Source of the DNA: Caenorhabditis remanei
Lineage: Eukaryota > Nematoda > Chromadorea > Rhabditida > Rhabditidae
Direction: 5' to 3'
DNA length: 64,000 bases
Assembly (NCBI RefSeq): GCF_010183535.1
Contig: NC_071329.1
Span: forward strand, 16,320,879-16,384,878
A program made the translations under genes and the position numbers. A model generated the notes under the pieces. The model saw nothing but the letters and a program-made list of their open reading frames with translations, did not search any database and was not told the origin of the DNA. Positions 32,267 through 43,676 of this stretch are shown here, in pieces; position 1 is the first letter of the stretch, and every line of letters starts with the position of its first letter.

Positions 32267-33953
32267 TCATACGCTATCTCTTCGATTCATGATGACACTT
32301 GTGTTCCGAGAAGATTGTTCGTCTCTGGGACGCTCTTGAGACTGGTCGTCGGCGTACGAGAGCTCTCTTTCTTGAATCTGGTCGTCATTTGGTCCTTCGA
32401 TGGCATGCTGTCCGTAGTCGATGGCATGATGTCCGTCTTCCCTTGGTGTACTCTGGAAAGATAATTGTTAAGAAAATATCAAAGAAAGGAATCTCTCTCC
32501 GAATGAAAATTACGTTTTTTTGCGAACTTTAAATATCTCTAAATTTTGGTGGATTCTTATTATGAATTCATTTTTTTCTGTGCAAGAGAAGTTCGCGCCG
32601 CACACACACGGCGGCCACGCCCATTTTTTGCGATAGTGTTCAAAAATAGAACGCAGCGTTAAAATGGGAGTGGGCGTGGTCGCCGCGAACTTCTCTTGCA
32701 CAGAAAAAATTGAATTCATAATAAATTTGAGAAATTCGGGGCTTGTTAAAATCTGGGCCTTGAATAAGAACGAAGTATTTTTATTGATAATGGGAACGTT
32801 CAAAGTCGGAATTGTTCCTCTACTCTCAAAGTTTGGGGATTACAGTACCGGTCAAAGAGTTATGGAATATGGCCATTTTCAGTTGAAGTTGTCTTCCTTT
32901 GAGAGTGTGTTACGGTATCACTGAATATCTCATCTAGTAGGATTTTGATGAATCATAAAGATCAAAAGTAGAACTTCATTTTTGTAGTTGATAACTTTTT
33001 TGTACAATCTCTCCCTAGAAAGTTATGTATCGACAAAGTTATTTCTTCCTCAAATCGTCCCATTTTAGAATACAATCATAATTACCATGACACACTCCCA
33101 AAGTTGGACATTTGCAACTGAAAATGGCCAAAGTCTATATCTTTTTGGCTTCTGAATCCGTTTCTTTTTTCAAGATTTTTTGGTAGTTTTTCGGAAGATT
33201 TAATGGAAACAATTTAAATCCAAAAGGGAGAGAGATAAGAGAATTCGTTGTTTTTGGGAAACTGAAAATGACGCTTCGATCTCTAATTTAATCATTCAAA
33301 TTGATCAAAAAGCAGTCTGAAACCTGGTTTATAGGTTTTCAAGGATGCGTTTTCGATAGCTATGGGCCGATTTTCAAGAGATTATAACTGCTTAGAAATG
33401 TACCCCTGTAGGAGGAAGAAAATTTTTAAATAGAGAATTTTCAATCAAGATCAAGTTAGAAGCGCCAATATTCACAAAAGTTGAAGCCGAATTCAATTCT
33501 TCTCATGACTTTCTAAGAGTGAATGAATCCACTTACTGTGTAGAGTGGAGGTCCTTGAATCGAATCGTTTGGAGCTGCCTCGTTTTGGCTCACGATTTCA
33601 CGTTGTCTCATGTTCTGAGACTGGTACTTTTAGTGGAATACGACAATATCAATCTCACCCGTTTTCTTGTCATCTGCTGTCTCTTCCGTTCCTTTTCACG
33701 CTCCATGTTGTATGGAGATGTCTAAAATTGATGATGTAATCAGTAATAAAAAAAATTAACAAATTCTCACTCTTTTAGACTTTTCCTGCATCGAAGACAC
33801 CGTTGATCCATTTGCATTTATCGAAACATTCCCAGATGATGATATTTTGTATAGTACACCGGTGAAGTTATTCACACCGGTGTATTTCTCTTTTCCATCC
33901 TCTGCCAGTTTTGCTTCATGCGAATCCTCAGATTTTGAGTTTCTGGAGCCCAT
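32267..33953 (-). CDS. Small MGS-family protein, copy 3 (four exons)
   Basis: Exons 33771-33953, 33659-33721, 33537-33614 and 32267-32452 are all multiples of three and join to 169 aa. The protein starts MGSRNSKSEDSHEAKLAEDG (myristoylation-type Gly2/Ser6, SH4-like), followed by a conserved VNNFTGVLYKISSSGNVSIN, a basic exon 2 (MEREKERKRQQMTRKR), exon 3 (QREIVSQNEAAPNDSIQG), and a polar last exon with DGHHAIDYGQHAIE. No enzyme motif is seen. Because every exon has phase 0 boundaries, exons 2 and 3 can be lost without a frameshift, as in the plus-strand copies. A likely membrane-associated adaptor, by inference only. Heat-shock elements lie about 0.9 kb upstream. Confidence 0.7.
32559..32722. 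mobile_element. GTGCAAGAGAAGTTCGCG foldback MITE
   Basis: A complete copy with outer ATTATGAATTC and its mirror GAATTCATAAT, in the last intron of MGS copy 3. Confidence 0.8.
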
Positions 33954-34251
33954 TGTTCTCGTTGTTTCTAAAAAAATGGAGATGTCGGTTGGATGAAGTT
34001 TTTACTGCTAATTTCTAGGCTGGCTATCTTTTTAACCAAAGAAGTCAATGTCTACTTTTGACCGTATTCCGTTTTGTATTCAAAATGCCTATTTTGCTAT
34101 AATTTAACCGTCGTCGCCAAAAAGTTCAGAAATGACTTTCATCGTTCTTTCGACGTGTTACGTATTATCTGCATGTGTTTTTCTATATATTTTCAGAGTA
34201 GCGTGTCGTCTCACGAGAAAAATTCTTTTTTCAACTCAACCAAGGTATAAT

Positions 34252-34486
34252 CAGACTTGTCACGATACTTGTCACGAGCACGGGGCAAAAGTTTTGAAAT
34301 TTCGAATTTTTAGAAAAAGTACAGTTCTCGACAAAAAATTTAAAATGCAATCATGAGTATGTATGATAAAATAAACACTTTTACTCTACATTTTCGGTAA
34401 ATTCTAAAAAAAACCATTTTATAATGAGTACCCAATTTTGAATCGTGGCCGAACGGTCCGGCCCGGCCCGATTTTTGACAAGTCTG
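34252..34486. mobile_element. GC-rich hAT-like MITE (CAGACTTGTCA ends)
   Basis: CAGACTTGTCA to TGACAAGTCTG with near-identical 8-bp flanks GGTATAAT and GATATAAT. It lies upstream of MGS copy 3, as in the sister modules. Confidence 0.75.
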
Positions 34487-34868
34487 GATATAATTATTAG
34501 CACGACACGCGTATTACAACCGCGCTCTACCGAAATTGATGAATCAAAGGGGTAATTTCTCAAGGTAATTTCGGTGGAGCGCAGTTGTAAGAAATGTGCT
34601 AGCTGCTGTTGAAAAGTGTTAGTTGAAAATGACAAACTTTGAGATGTCTCTCTGAACAACTTTTTCTCTGCGAATCGTTTCAAGAGATGTCTGGGGGTGT
34701 ACTCATGAACCTTCAATTTTTGGACCCCGGGTACCAGATTAGTGTAGGATTACTGTAGCTACCGTAACCCAAAAAATGAAACTGAAAATACGGGGCCCAG
34801 AAAACCGTCCATAACATTCCAGTCTTTCCCAGAGCCTTCCAGAATTCGGAAGTTTATAGATTTTTTCA

Positions 34869-34881
34869 GAATTTTCTAGAA
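34869..34881. promoter_or_regulatory. Heat-shock element, three units
   Basis: GAATTTTCTAGAA has three alternating units with 5-bp spacing, about 0.9 kb upstream of MGS copy 3. Confidence 0.55.
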
Positions 34882-35947
34882 TCTTGCAAGAACTAGGTTT
34901 TAATTTCTCAAGTACTTCAAAATATTGGCTCCTGTATCCCGTACTTTTTTCTTGAAACAATTTTCCCACTACCGTACCTCCTTGAGAGGTACTGTAGCTA
35001 CAGTTACCAAAAAAACCGGAAAACACCTCAAACTGAAAGCATATACTCAAATTTCAAAAAAAAAAAGTTTTCCATAGCTGAGGGGGATTTAAGTCTTGAA
35101 TTTTGATGAAAACTACCAGGAGCTTCCAAACCTTTCTAGAACTTTTCAGATACTTTCAGCAATCATTTTGAATTTTAACGGGAATTCAAATGTTGGATTG
35201 TGACGAGAATTCAAATATTACGAAAATTTCCAAAAACTCCATGATAAATTTTTGAATTTTGAGGAGGAATACAAAACTTTGAGGATGGGAAGGAATTCGA
35301 AAAATTGAAATTCGACGGGAACTCAAAATTTTGGATTTCATCATCTCAAAACCTAATTTCGATTCAAAACAATCTTTCCAGCAGTTCCTATTTACAAACT
35401 TCAAGTCAACAAAATCCCGCAAATTTCCTGCTGGTCAACAACTTGACAGAGCTTCTAGATCAGTTCTACATAACTTTAGGATTGCGTTTTATATGATAGC
35501 ACTATAAACATATAACTACCGTATCCCTATTCTGAAAGTGGAGAGACTAGAAAAGGCGATGGAAAAGTACTGTAAAGATATTCTGCTAAATATGAAGAGG
35601 GTCATGGGATGAAAAGACTGGAAATCGAGCGAAGATTGGGAGATGGGCAAGAAAAGTATTTCAAGACTCTGAGAGTGACATGGCAACATCTTATTTTTCC
35701 CCGTTTCCCACCGATTTCTCTCATTTTCTTACCTGGGTGAAAATCAGAGATGAAGAGGACGACAAGGAGCTGGTAGAGATGAGTAGTTGGTGGATGAAGG
35801 TTGACACAGGGCAGCGAGGGAGACGACGGTTGGTGGGAAGAGTGTGGGAAGACTGAAAGTGACCTGAAAAAAGCTGAAAATGTATTGAAATGAGTCAGAA
35901 ACAAGTCATAACCGTAACGAGGTAATATCAAGCTTGAAAAGTTATGC

Positions 35948-36090
35948 TATTAGCACGACACGCTTCTTACAACTGCGCTCCACCGAAATCCCCTTGAAAA
36001 ATGTCTCTTTTTCTCTGATTCTCTCAATTACGCACACTATTTTTTTCGATTTCGGTAGAGCGCGGTTGTAAGAAGCGTGAATAGCTGATA
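35948..36090. mobile_element. TTAGCACGACAC MITE
   Basis: TTAGCACGACACGCTTCTTA is mirrored by TTGTAAGAAGCGTGAATAGC. It is inserted in the repeat block at a point where the sister blocks read straight through (GTTATGCTAATTAGCAC). Confidence 0.7.
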
Positions 36091-36636
36091 ATTAGCACTT
36101 AAAAATTGAGAAAAAGAATCAGAAAAAAGTTGAAAACTATTTTTTTAAACTAAAAGAAAAAAGTGATTTTCAATTGAAATTTCGAAAGGCATTTTGCCAA
36201 CTCATGCCACGTGGATGACGTGGTAAAGATGCGAAAACAAAACCGCCCTTTAGTTCACGTGAACGTGGAAAATTTTGTTTTTTTTTTTCTCAAAAATTTT
36301 GCAAATTTCACGTTTTTTGCCATGTGAAATTTATTTTTTATCCGTTTTTTTCTTTTTTTCCGGTATCCGAAGTATTTTTTAATCCATTTTTCGACCGCTT
36401 TCTACTGGACAAGAAGATATTTAAAATTCTAGATTGAGAGGTCTGCAACCAATAAAATTGAAGATATTATTCTGCAATCAATATTGCAAGCAATACCGCA
36501 CAATTACAAGTCATTATGATGACTGGCGGAGTCACAAAATTAAATTTTACCAAGAAAACAACAACCGAATGTGGTAATAATCAACAAAGTAACAGAAAAG
36601 AAACATGTGAAAAAAACAAGAAAAAGCAGTTATGAA

Positions 36637-38039
36637 TTATTGAACGTAGACCAATTCTTCATCTTCTTCATCGTCTAAATCCTCATCGTCAAAGTCGTAG
36701 TCCTCGACATCTGAATCCTCCTCGTCAGAATCATCATCGAAATAATCCGTGTCATCGTCATCGTCATCTTCCATCGACTCATCAAAATGGGATAAATCGT
36801 AGCTCGTGTAATAGTCATCCTCCTTTTCGATTATTGCCTGCTCCGCCGGAATCACATAACAAGAGAGCGATTGAGCGTGTTTCTTACACGGAAGAGATCG
36901 AATGAGAATGTGTTTCGATTCGTTGTCAGTACGGATACGAATGTAGTTGTCTTCTGATTTTCTGGAATTAAAAAATATATCGAGGAGTCGTTTATTTTCG
37001 AACTAACACAACACGATCCCCAAAAAGCGTGAAAAACTTGCGGAAGGTTGTGGGATACAAAGTGTGGCAAAAAAGCGTCTGTCCGATTTGAACGTCGTGC
37101 TTAATCCATCTCTGTAATAAATGAAACGATCGATAAATTTTAAATATTTAAACGATACTTTGATCAAATCCAACACGAGAACAGTGTTGAACTGTCTCAA
37201 AATCAGAAGACGTCTGACATTGATGACCTGAAAATTAATTGTTTCATAAATTGTTCCAAAAAAAGTATATTTTACCGTTGGCGACTCCAGAAATTCTCCT
37301 GTCTCCAAAATACCGTTTGCATCATTCCGACACACCACTTGAATCGATTCCAGCGTTTCCTTATTGACTTTATTTAGGAAAAACTCTGTCAATTGCTTAC
37401 TGGTCGATTGGAAAATGAGACGCTTTACACGGATTGTATCGATTTGACTATTTTTCAGTTCTTCCACCCATTTATTAACTTTGTCCTTAGGTAAGTAGAC
37501 ATGAAGGCGTTCGATGGTTCCAGTTTTTAGAATATATGCGAGAAGTTTGCTTCCACACGAGCTTGTACGTTTGTTATGAGCACATTTGTCAGTTTCATGG
37601 ATAAAATAATCTGTGTCATCTTCCACTTCAATTCCATCATGACACATATTGACAGTATCCATTGGATACAGGCGAGAATCGACGAGAGATCTTTCGGCAC
37701 GGGCGGTACGTCGGAGGTTTAATCTGAAAGTTTTTTTTTATTTCGGAAGAAAAATTGATGAGTTGGATACCTGGTTTCAAAATCCATTCGACTAATACAT
37801 TCCATTTTAATTTCCGGCGGAAATTCGTTCCATTTCTCCATGATTTTGAAATCAACTGATTCAGTTTTCACTGCCATTTTCTCCAATTTACCGATTATTC
37901 TCTCCATTTTCATTTCTACTTGAAGATTCTGTTTCTTTTTCATTTCTTCCATCTCTTCTGTCAACTTTTTGAAACTTTCTTGGTTTTCCTCTCGAATCGA
38001 TCGGAGTTCTTCAAGAATCGCCGCGCTGTTTTCAGTCAT
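36637..38039 (-). CDS. F-box/FTH protein with acidic tail, copy 3
   Basis: Exons 37771-38039, 37276-37723, 37159-37227, 37008-37111 and 36637-36961 join in frame to 404 aa. Compared with copy 1 there is one extra Lys in the coiled coil (VEMKMERIIG), charge changes in exon 2 (GIEVEDDTDYFIHETD) and the tail form FDESMEDDDDDDTDYFDDDS. F-box WNEFPPEIKMECISRMDFET and the FTH region are conserved. AAATTTCCAG lies 3 bp before the ATG. It is an expected SKP1-CUL1 substrate receptor. No lesion is seen. No MATH-BTB gene follows it, unlike copies 2 and 4. Confidence 0.87.
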
Positions 38040-38169
38040 CTTCTGGAAATTTAAGAAATAAATATTACATTCTGAAGCATGCGGTTAAAAGATTTAAGAT
38101 ACACATAAATTAAAAGAAGAAGAAAAATATCGGCGCCGATATTTTTGAACACATTTTGAAGGTGGCCAC

Positions 38170-38698
38170 CAGAGCTGTGCGGAATTCCTTCCTTCGACTT
38201 CCTTCTTCCTTCTTCCGGGCTTTTTTCACGTTTTTATTCCTTCTTCCTTCTTCCCTTTTGAAAATTTCACTTCCTTCTTCCTTCTTCCTTCTTCCTTTTC
38301 AAAAATTTTACTTCCTTCTTCCTTCTTCCTTCTTCCTTTTTGAAAAGTTTACTAAAATTTTGTAATTTTTGACGGAATTTTGGCGGAATTTTGGTGGTTT
38401 TGACGGAATTTTGTATGAAACAACATCAAAATTCGTTTTCAGAGATGACTAGAAAAAAGTTTCCTCAAATTTGTCATTTTCAAAATTAACTTCCGATTTC
38501 CCGGTTCGGAACTCAACTTCCTTCTTCCTTCCTTCTTCCTTCTTCCGGGCTTTTTTCACTTTTTTCTTCCTTCTTCCTTCTTCCCTTTTGAAAAAGTTAC
38601 TTCCTTCTTCCTTCTTCCTTCTTCCCTTTTGAAAAAGTTACTTCCTTCTTCCTTCTTCCTTCTTCCCTTTTCAAAAATTTTACTTCCGCACAGCTCTG
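38170..38698. mobile_element. hAT-like element filled with CTTCCTT repeats
   Basis: CAGAGCTGTGCGGAA at the left and TTCCGCACAGCTCTG at the right, with 8-bp duplication GTGGCCAC (38162-38169, 38699-38706). The related site at 7710 shows the empty GGTGGCCACC palindrome. The interior is strand-biased polypyrimidine (CTTCCTTCTTCC arrays) broken by short AT-rich segments. No transposase. Confidence 0.88.
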
Positions 38699-39048
38699 GT
38701 GGCCACCTTCAGTTTAGCGCTGGTTAGCAGCGCTAAATGATTGGTTTCGATTTAAGGTAAACAACACGCGCTTGCGTAATTTCGGAGTGTCGTAGGATTT
38801 TAGCGCTGTTAAGCAGAGCTAAAGTGCCAGGCTTGTGATGACTCACTTCTCGCACGTTTTTTGTCCATTTTTTGCCGATACTTTGTCTCCGAATAATATA
38901 TTTCTCAATTATTCTCATTGAAACAACGATCGTCGTTAAATATATCGAAAAAATTACTTAAAAATTCATAATTTTCTTTTTGCTTTTATTGAATCGTTTT
39001 GTCTCCTTATTCTCTCAATACTCTCAAATAATGTCTCTGTTTCCAGAA

Positions 39049-39344
39049 ATGCCGGTCCTCGACTACTCTCGGTTATCGATCGTTCAGTTTCAATGCGGTT
39101 AGTTGTTAAAAAAACTCTAAATACTTCTCCGCCTGAATTTTCAGATTCGCCGCAAATCATGGATAACATCGACAGAAAGGAGAGAAGCGGATCGTCAGTT
39201 CACTGGGAATTAACCGGTTTTTTGAGATTTGTCGTTAAAAAATTAGTCTTAAACGCAAAAATTGAGAAAAAAAACTGGAGAGAGTCTACTGCTGACGAGA
39301 CCGCGCTCTCAATCCAGAATTTTAGATATTTTCTTGTCCAGTAG
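39049..39344 (+). other. Gene-like fragment of unknown origin
   Basis: An exon from ATG at 39049 (MPVLDYSRLSIVQFQ) has a GTTAGT donor, and a second starts after TTTTCAG (DSPQIMDNIDRKERSGSSVH, WEL) and runs into the repeat block. Related fragments are at 14020, 26527 and 44970. No family is recognised; it is probably a decayed end of a duplicated unit. Confidence 0.25.
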
Positions 39345-40968
39345 AAAGCGGTCGAAACAAGGATTAAAAAATACTACGGTTACCGGTAAAAAGAAAAAAC
39401 ACGTGGCAAAAAAGTGAAATTTGCAAAATTTTTGAGAAAAAAAAACAAAATTTTCCACGTTCACGTGAACTCAAGGGCGGTTTTGTTTTCGCATCTTTTC
39501 CACGTCATCCACGTGGCATGAGTTGGCAAAATACCTTTCGAAATTTCAATTGTGAATCTCCTTTTTCTTTTAGTTTCACAAAATAGTTTTCCTCTTTTTT
39601 TCTGATTCTTTTTCCCAATTTTTAAAGTGCTAATTAGCATAACTTTTCAAGCTTGATATTACCTCGTTACGGTTATGACTTGTTTCTGACTCATTTCAAT
39701 ACATTTACAGCTTTTTTCAGGTAACATTCAGTCTTCCCACACTCTTCCCACCAACCGTCGTCTCCCTGCCATCCTCTTCATCTCTGATTTTCACCCAGGT
39801 AAGAAAATGAGAGAAATCGGTGAAAAACGGGGAAAAATAAGATGTTGCCATGTCACTCTCAGAGTCTTGAATTCTTTTTCTTGTCCATCTCCCAATCTTC
39901 GCTCGATTTCCAATCTCTTCATCCCATGACCCTCTTTATATTTAGCAGAATATCTTTACAGTACTTTTCCATCGCCTTTTCTAGTCTCTCCACTTTCAGA
40001 ATAGGGATACTGTAGTTATATGTTTATAGTGCTATCATATAAAACGCAACCTTAAAGTTATGTAGAACTGATCTAGATGCTCTGTCAAGTTGTTAACCAG
40101 CAGGAAATTTGCTGGATTTTGTTGACTTGAAGTTTGTAAATAGGAACTGCTGGAAAGATTGTTTTGAATCGAAATTAGGTTTTGAGATGATGAAATCCAA
40201 AATTTTGAGTTCCCGTCGAATTTCAATTTTTCGAATTCCTTCCCATGTTCAAAGTTTTGTATTCCTCCTCAAAATTCAAAAATTTTTCAAGGAGTTTTTG
40301 GAAGTTTTCATCAAAATTCAAGACTTAAATCCCCCTCAGCTATGGAAAACTTTTTTTTTTGAAATTTGAGTATATGCTTTCAGTTTGAGGTGTTTTCCGA
40401 TTTTTTTGGTAACTGTAGCTACGGTACCTCTCAAGGTGGTACGGTAGTGGAAAAATTATTTCGAGGAAAAAGTACGGGATACAGGATCCAACATTTTGAA
40501 GTACTTGAGAAATTAAAACCTAGTTCTTGCAAGATTCTAGAAAATTCTGAAAAAATCTATAAACTTCCGAATTCTGGAAGGTTCTGGGAAAGTCTGGAAT
40601 TTTATGGACGGTTCTATCAACTTTTAAACTTTCAAGAAGTTTTTAGAAGTTTCTAGATGTTTCTGGAACATTCTGGAAACTTCTGATTCTGGATATTCCG
40701 GCCAAACTGGCTCAAATTTTTTAGAGTATTGTCTGAAAATGCCAGAAGTGTCACTACCAAAGTATGGGCCCCGTATTTTCAGTTTCATTTTTTGGGTTAC
40801 GGTAGCTACAGTAATCCTACACTAATCTGGTACCCGGGGTCCAAAAATTGAAGGTTCATGAGTACACCCCCAGACATCTCTTGAAACGATTCGCAGAGAA
40901 AAAGTTGTTCAGAGAGACATCCCAAAGTTTGTCATTTTCAACTAACACTTTTCAACAGCAGCTAGCAC
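39245..40968 (+). mobile_element. Heat-shock-element repeat block, plus orientation
   Basis: A close copy of 8371-10089 in the same orientation relative to the next MGS gene. It keeps the CCACGTTCACGTGAAC site near 39455 and the full heat-shock array. No gene is seen. Confidence 0.45.
40661..40683. promoter_or_regulatory. Heat-shock element, five perfect units
   Basis: Same five-unit array as at 9787-9809, about 955 bp upstream of the MGS start at 41638. A three-unit site is at 40535-40547. Confidence 0.7.
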
Positions 40969-41341
40969 ATTTCTTACAACTGCGCTCCACCGAAATTACC
41001 TTGAGAAATTTCTCTTTTTCTCTGAGTCTCTCAATTTCGCACACAATTTTCATCGATTTCGGTAGAGCGCGGTTGTAATACGCGTGTCGTGCTAATAATT
41101 ATATCCAGACTTGTCAAAAATCGGGCCGGGCCGGACCGTTCAGCCAGGATTCAAAATTGGGTACTCATTTTAAAATGGTTTTTTTAAAGAATTTACCGAA
41201 AATGTAGAGTAAAAGTGCTTAATTTATCATACATACTCATGATTGCATTTTAAATTTTTTGTCGAGAACTGTACTTTTTCAAAAAATTCGCAATTTCAAA
41301 ACTTTTGCCCCGTGCTCGTGACAAGTCTCGTGTCAAGTCTG
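40969..41341. mobile_element. TTAGCACGACAC MITE followed by a GC-rich hAT-like MITE
   Basis: 40969-41095 is a full TTAGCACGACAC MITE copy. 41106-41341 runs from CAGACTTGTCA to TCAAGTCTG with ATTATATC on both sides (41098-41105, 41342-41349). The arrangement equals that at 10090-10462. Confidence 0.75.
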
Positions 41342-41637
41342 ATTATATCTCGGTTGAGTAGAAAAAAGATTCTCGTGAGACGACACGCTACTCTGAAAAT
41401 ATATAGAAAAACTCACATGCAGATAATACGTAACATGTCGAAAGAACGATGAAAGTCATTTCTGAACTTTTTGGCGACGACGGTTAAATTATAGCAAGAT
41501 AAGCATTTTGAATACAAAACGGAATACGGTCAAAAGTAGACATTGACTTCTTTGGTTAAAAAGATAGCCAGCCTAGAAATTAGCAGTAAAAACTTCATCC
41601 AACCGGCATCTCCATTTTTTTAGAAACAACGAGAACA

Positions 41638-43006
41638 ATGGGCTCCAAAAACTCAAAATCTGAGGATTCGAATGAGGCAAAACTGGCAGAGGATGCTAAA
41701 GAGAAATACGCCGGTGTGAATCACTTCACCGGTGTACTCTACAGAATTACATCGTCTGGGAACGTCTCAATCAATGCGAACGGATCCACGGTGTCTTCAT
41801 CTCTGGAACCGCAAACGTCGCCATGGAGTGATAAAAGAGTGAGTGTTAGTTATCAAAGAATCATCTTGTTTAGAACTCTTTTGTAATTGAAAACATGAGA
41901 CATTAGTGGACCCAAGACGTCGAGCACAAAATCAGAGGCCTAGGAGTAAATCTTCTGAAAAAGTAACAAAAATCTTGAAAAAAGAAACGGATTCAGAAGC
42001 ATGGTACCGGCCAAAAAGATATGGACTTTAGCCATTTTTAGTTGCAAATGCCCTACTTTGAGAGTGTGTCATGGTAATTATGATTGTCACATCCAGTAGG
42101 TTTTTAACGAATCATACAGAACAAAGATAGAGCTTCGTTTTTATAGTTGACAACACTTTTATAAGGACACTACTTTGAGCCATTTTTAGTGGACAGCTCA
42201 AAAATCACTCCACTCCGCACTAAAATTGGACGATTTGAAGAAGAAATTGTTTTGACGATTGATAACTTCTTAGGGAGTGTCCGTACAAAAAAGTTATCAC
42301 CTACAAAAATGATGTTCTACTTTTGATCTGTATGATTCATCAAAATTCTACTAGATGAGATATTCAGTGATACCGTAACACACTCTCAAAGGAAGACAAC
42401 TTCAACTGAAAATGGCCATATTCCATAACTCTTTGACCGGTACTGTAATCCCCAAACTTTGAGAGTAGAGGAACAATTCCGACTTTGAACGTTCCCATTA
42501 TCAATAAAAATACTTTGTTCTTATTCAAGGCCCAGATTTTAACAAGCCCCGAATTTCTCAAATTTGTTATGAATTCAATTTTTTCTGTGCAAGAGAAGTT
42601 CGCGGCGACCACGCCCACTCCCATTTTAACGCTGCGTTCTATTTTTGAACACTATCGCAAAAAATGGGCGTGGCCGCCGTGTGTGTGCGGCGCGAACTTC
42701 TCTTGCACAAAAAAAATTTAATCAATAATAAGAATCCACCAAAATTTAGAGATATTTAAAGTTCGCAAAAAAACGTAATTTTCTTTCGGAAAGAGATTCC
42801 TTTCTTTGATATTTTCTTAACAATTATTTTTCCAGAGCACACAAAGGGACGACAACAACGGACATCATGCCATCGACTACGGACAGATCGAAAGACCAAA
42901 TGAGGGCGAGATGATTCAACCCAGAGAGCCGTCGTTCTTCAGTGACCAGTCTCAACAGCGTTACTCACATTCTACTCGTTACCCAGCCATGAATCGAACA
43001 ATTTAG
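41638..43006 (+). CDS. Small MGS-family protein, copy 4 (two exons)
   Basis: Exons 41638-41838 and 42836-43006 join to 123 aa. The start MGSKNSKSEDSNEAKLAEDA has the Gly2/Ser6/Lys7 myristoylation pattern and is close to the first residues of Src-type SH4 regions. VNHFTGVLYRITSSGNVSIN follows; the last exon has DDNNGHHAIDYGQIERPNEG. Compared with copy 1, the donor is 12 bp further on (WSDKR before GTGAG). No domain known. TTTTTTTAG is the likely trans-splice acceptor. A MITE at 42567-42729 lies in the intron, and heat-shock elements lie about 1 kb upstream. Confidence 0.65.
42567..42729. mobile_element. GTGCAAGAGAAGTTCGCG foldback MITE
   Basis: Same arms and centre as at 11604-11766, in the single intron of MGS copy 4. 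Confidence 0.78.
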
Positions 43007-43676
43007 ACAATATGTAATCAATTGATTCTGATTATTCTCTTTATCATTTTACTTGTAGATAGTGTTTTTTTTTCATTTCTTCCATCTGTTCTGTCAACTT
43101 ATTGTAACTTTCTTGCTTTCGAGTCATCTTCTGGAATATTTAAAAATAAATACTAAATTCTGAAACAAGCGGTTAAAAGAATTAAGAGAAATAAAAATTA
43201 AAAGAAGAAGAAAAAAGAAATATTTTTTGAAAACGGAACGAAGAGTACGGTAGACAACTCCGCAAACACGTTGCGGACCTACAGTACCATATCTGTTTTC
43301 ATATAATTTTGTTTTCTCGATGACGTCATTATTTTTGTTAGTTTTTGGATTATTATTAGTCAAATTGAACGGAAAACTGCCAAAAATCTGTCAAAAATCT
43401 TTCAAAATAATCAAAAACCAATTAGAAATTGAAAAAATAAATCAGTCGCTGTGAAGACTAGCTCTAAAAATCAATGTGTTTGAAGATTTTATGAACTGCA
43501 ATTTGTTTTCCACAAGAAATTGTTATTAATTTTCTCTGAATGTTCCATCGCGATATTTTAGCTCGGAACAGTTATTACAACCGCGCTCTACCGAAATTCT
43601 CTTGAGAAATGTCTCTTTCTCTCCGAGACTCTCAATTTCGCATTTCACTCAATCAAAAATTCAAGTTTCAGACAAA
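43007..43676. other. Intergenic between MGS and MATH-BTB copy C
   Basis: It matches 12065-12733 closely, including GGAACGAAGAGTACGGTAGA near 43235 and a half MITE near 43575-43660. No gene is seen. Confidence 0.5.

Larger units (their letters stand above)
34487..36520 (-). mobile_element. Heat-shock-element repeat block, minus orientation, with internal deletion
   Basis: It starts with a shortened TTAGCACGACAC MITE (34494-34605). The repeat block follows to about 36440, but the part holding the five-unit heat-shock element is missing: GGGCCCAG joins directly to AAAACCGTCC near 34800. A three-unit element remains at 34869-34881. Another TTAGCACGACAC MITE is inserted at 35948-36090. No gene is seen. 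Confidence 0.5.

Noticed and set aside
35602..35931. Minus-strand frame of 109 aa
   Set aside because: It is not conserved in the sister block at 59.3 kb, which has indels there, and is rich in simple sequence.
38156..38365. Leu/Pro/Ser/Phe-rich frame
   Set aside because: It is a translation of the CTTCCTT array of a hAT-like element.
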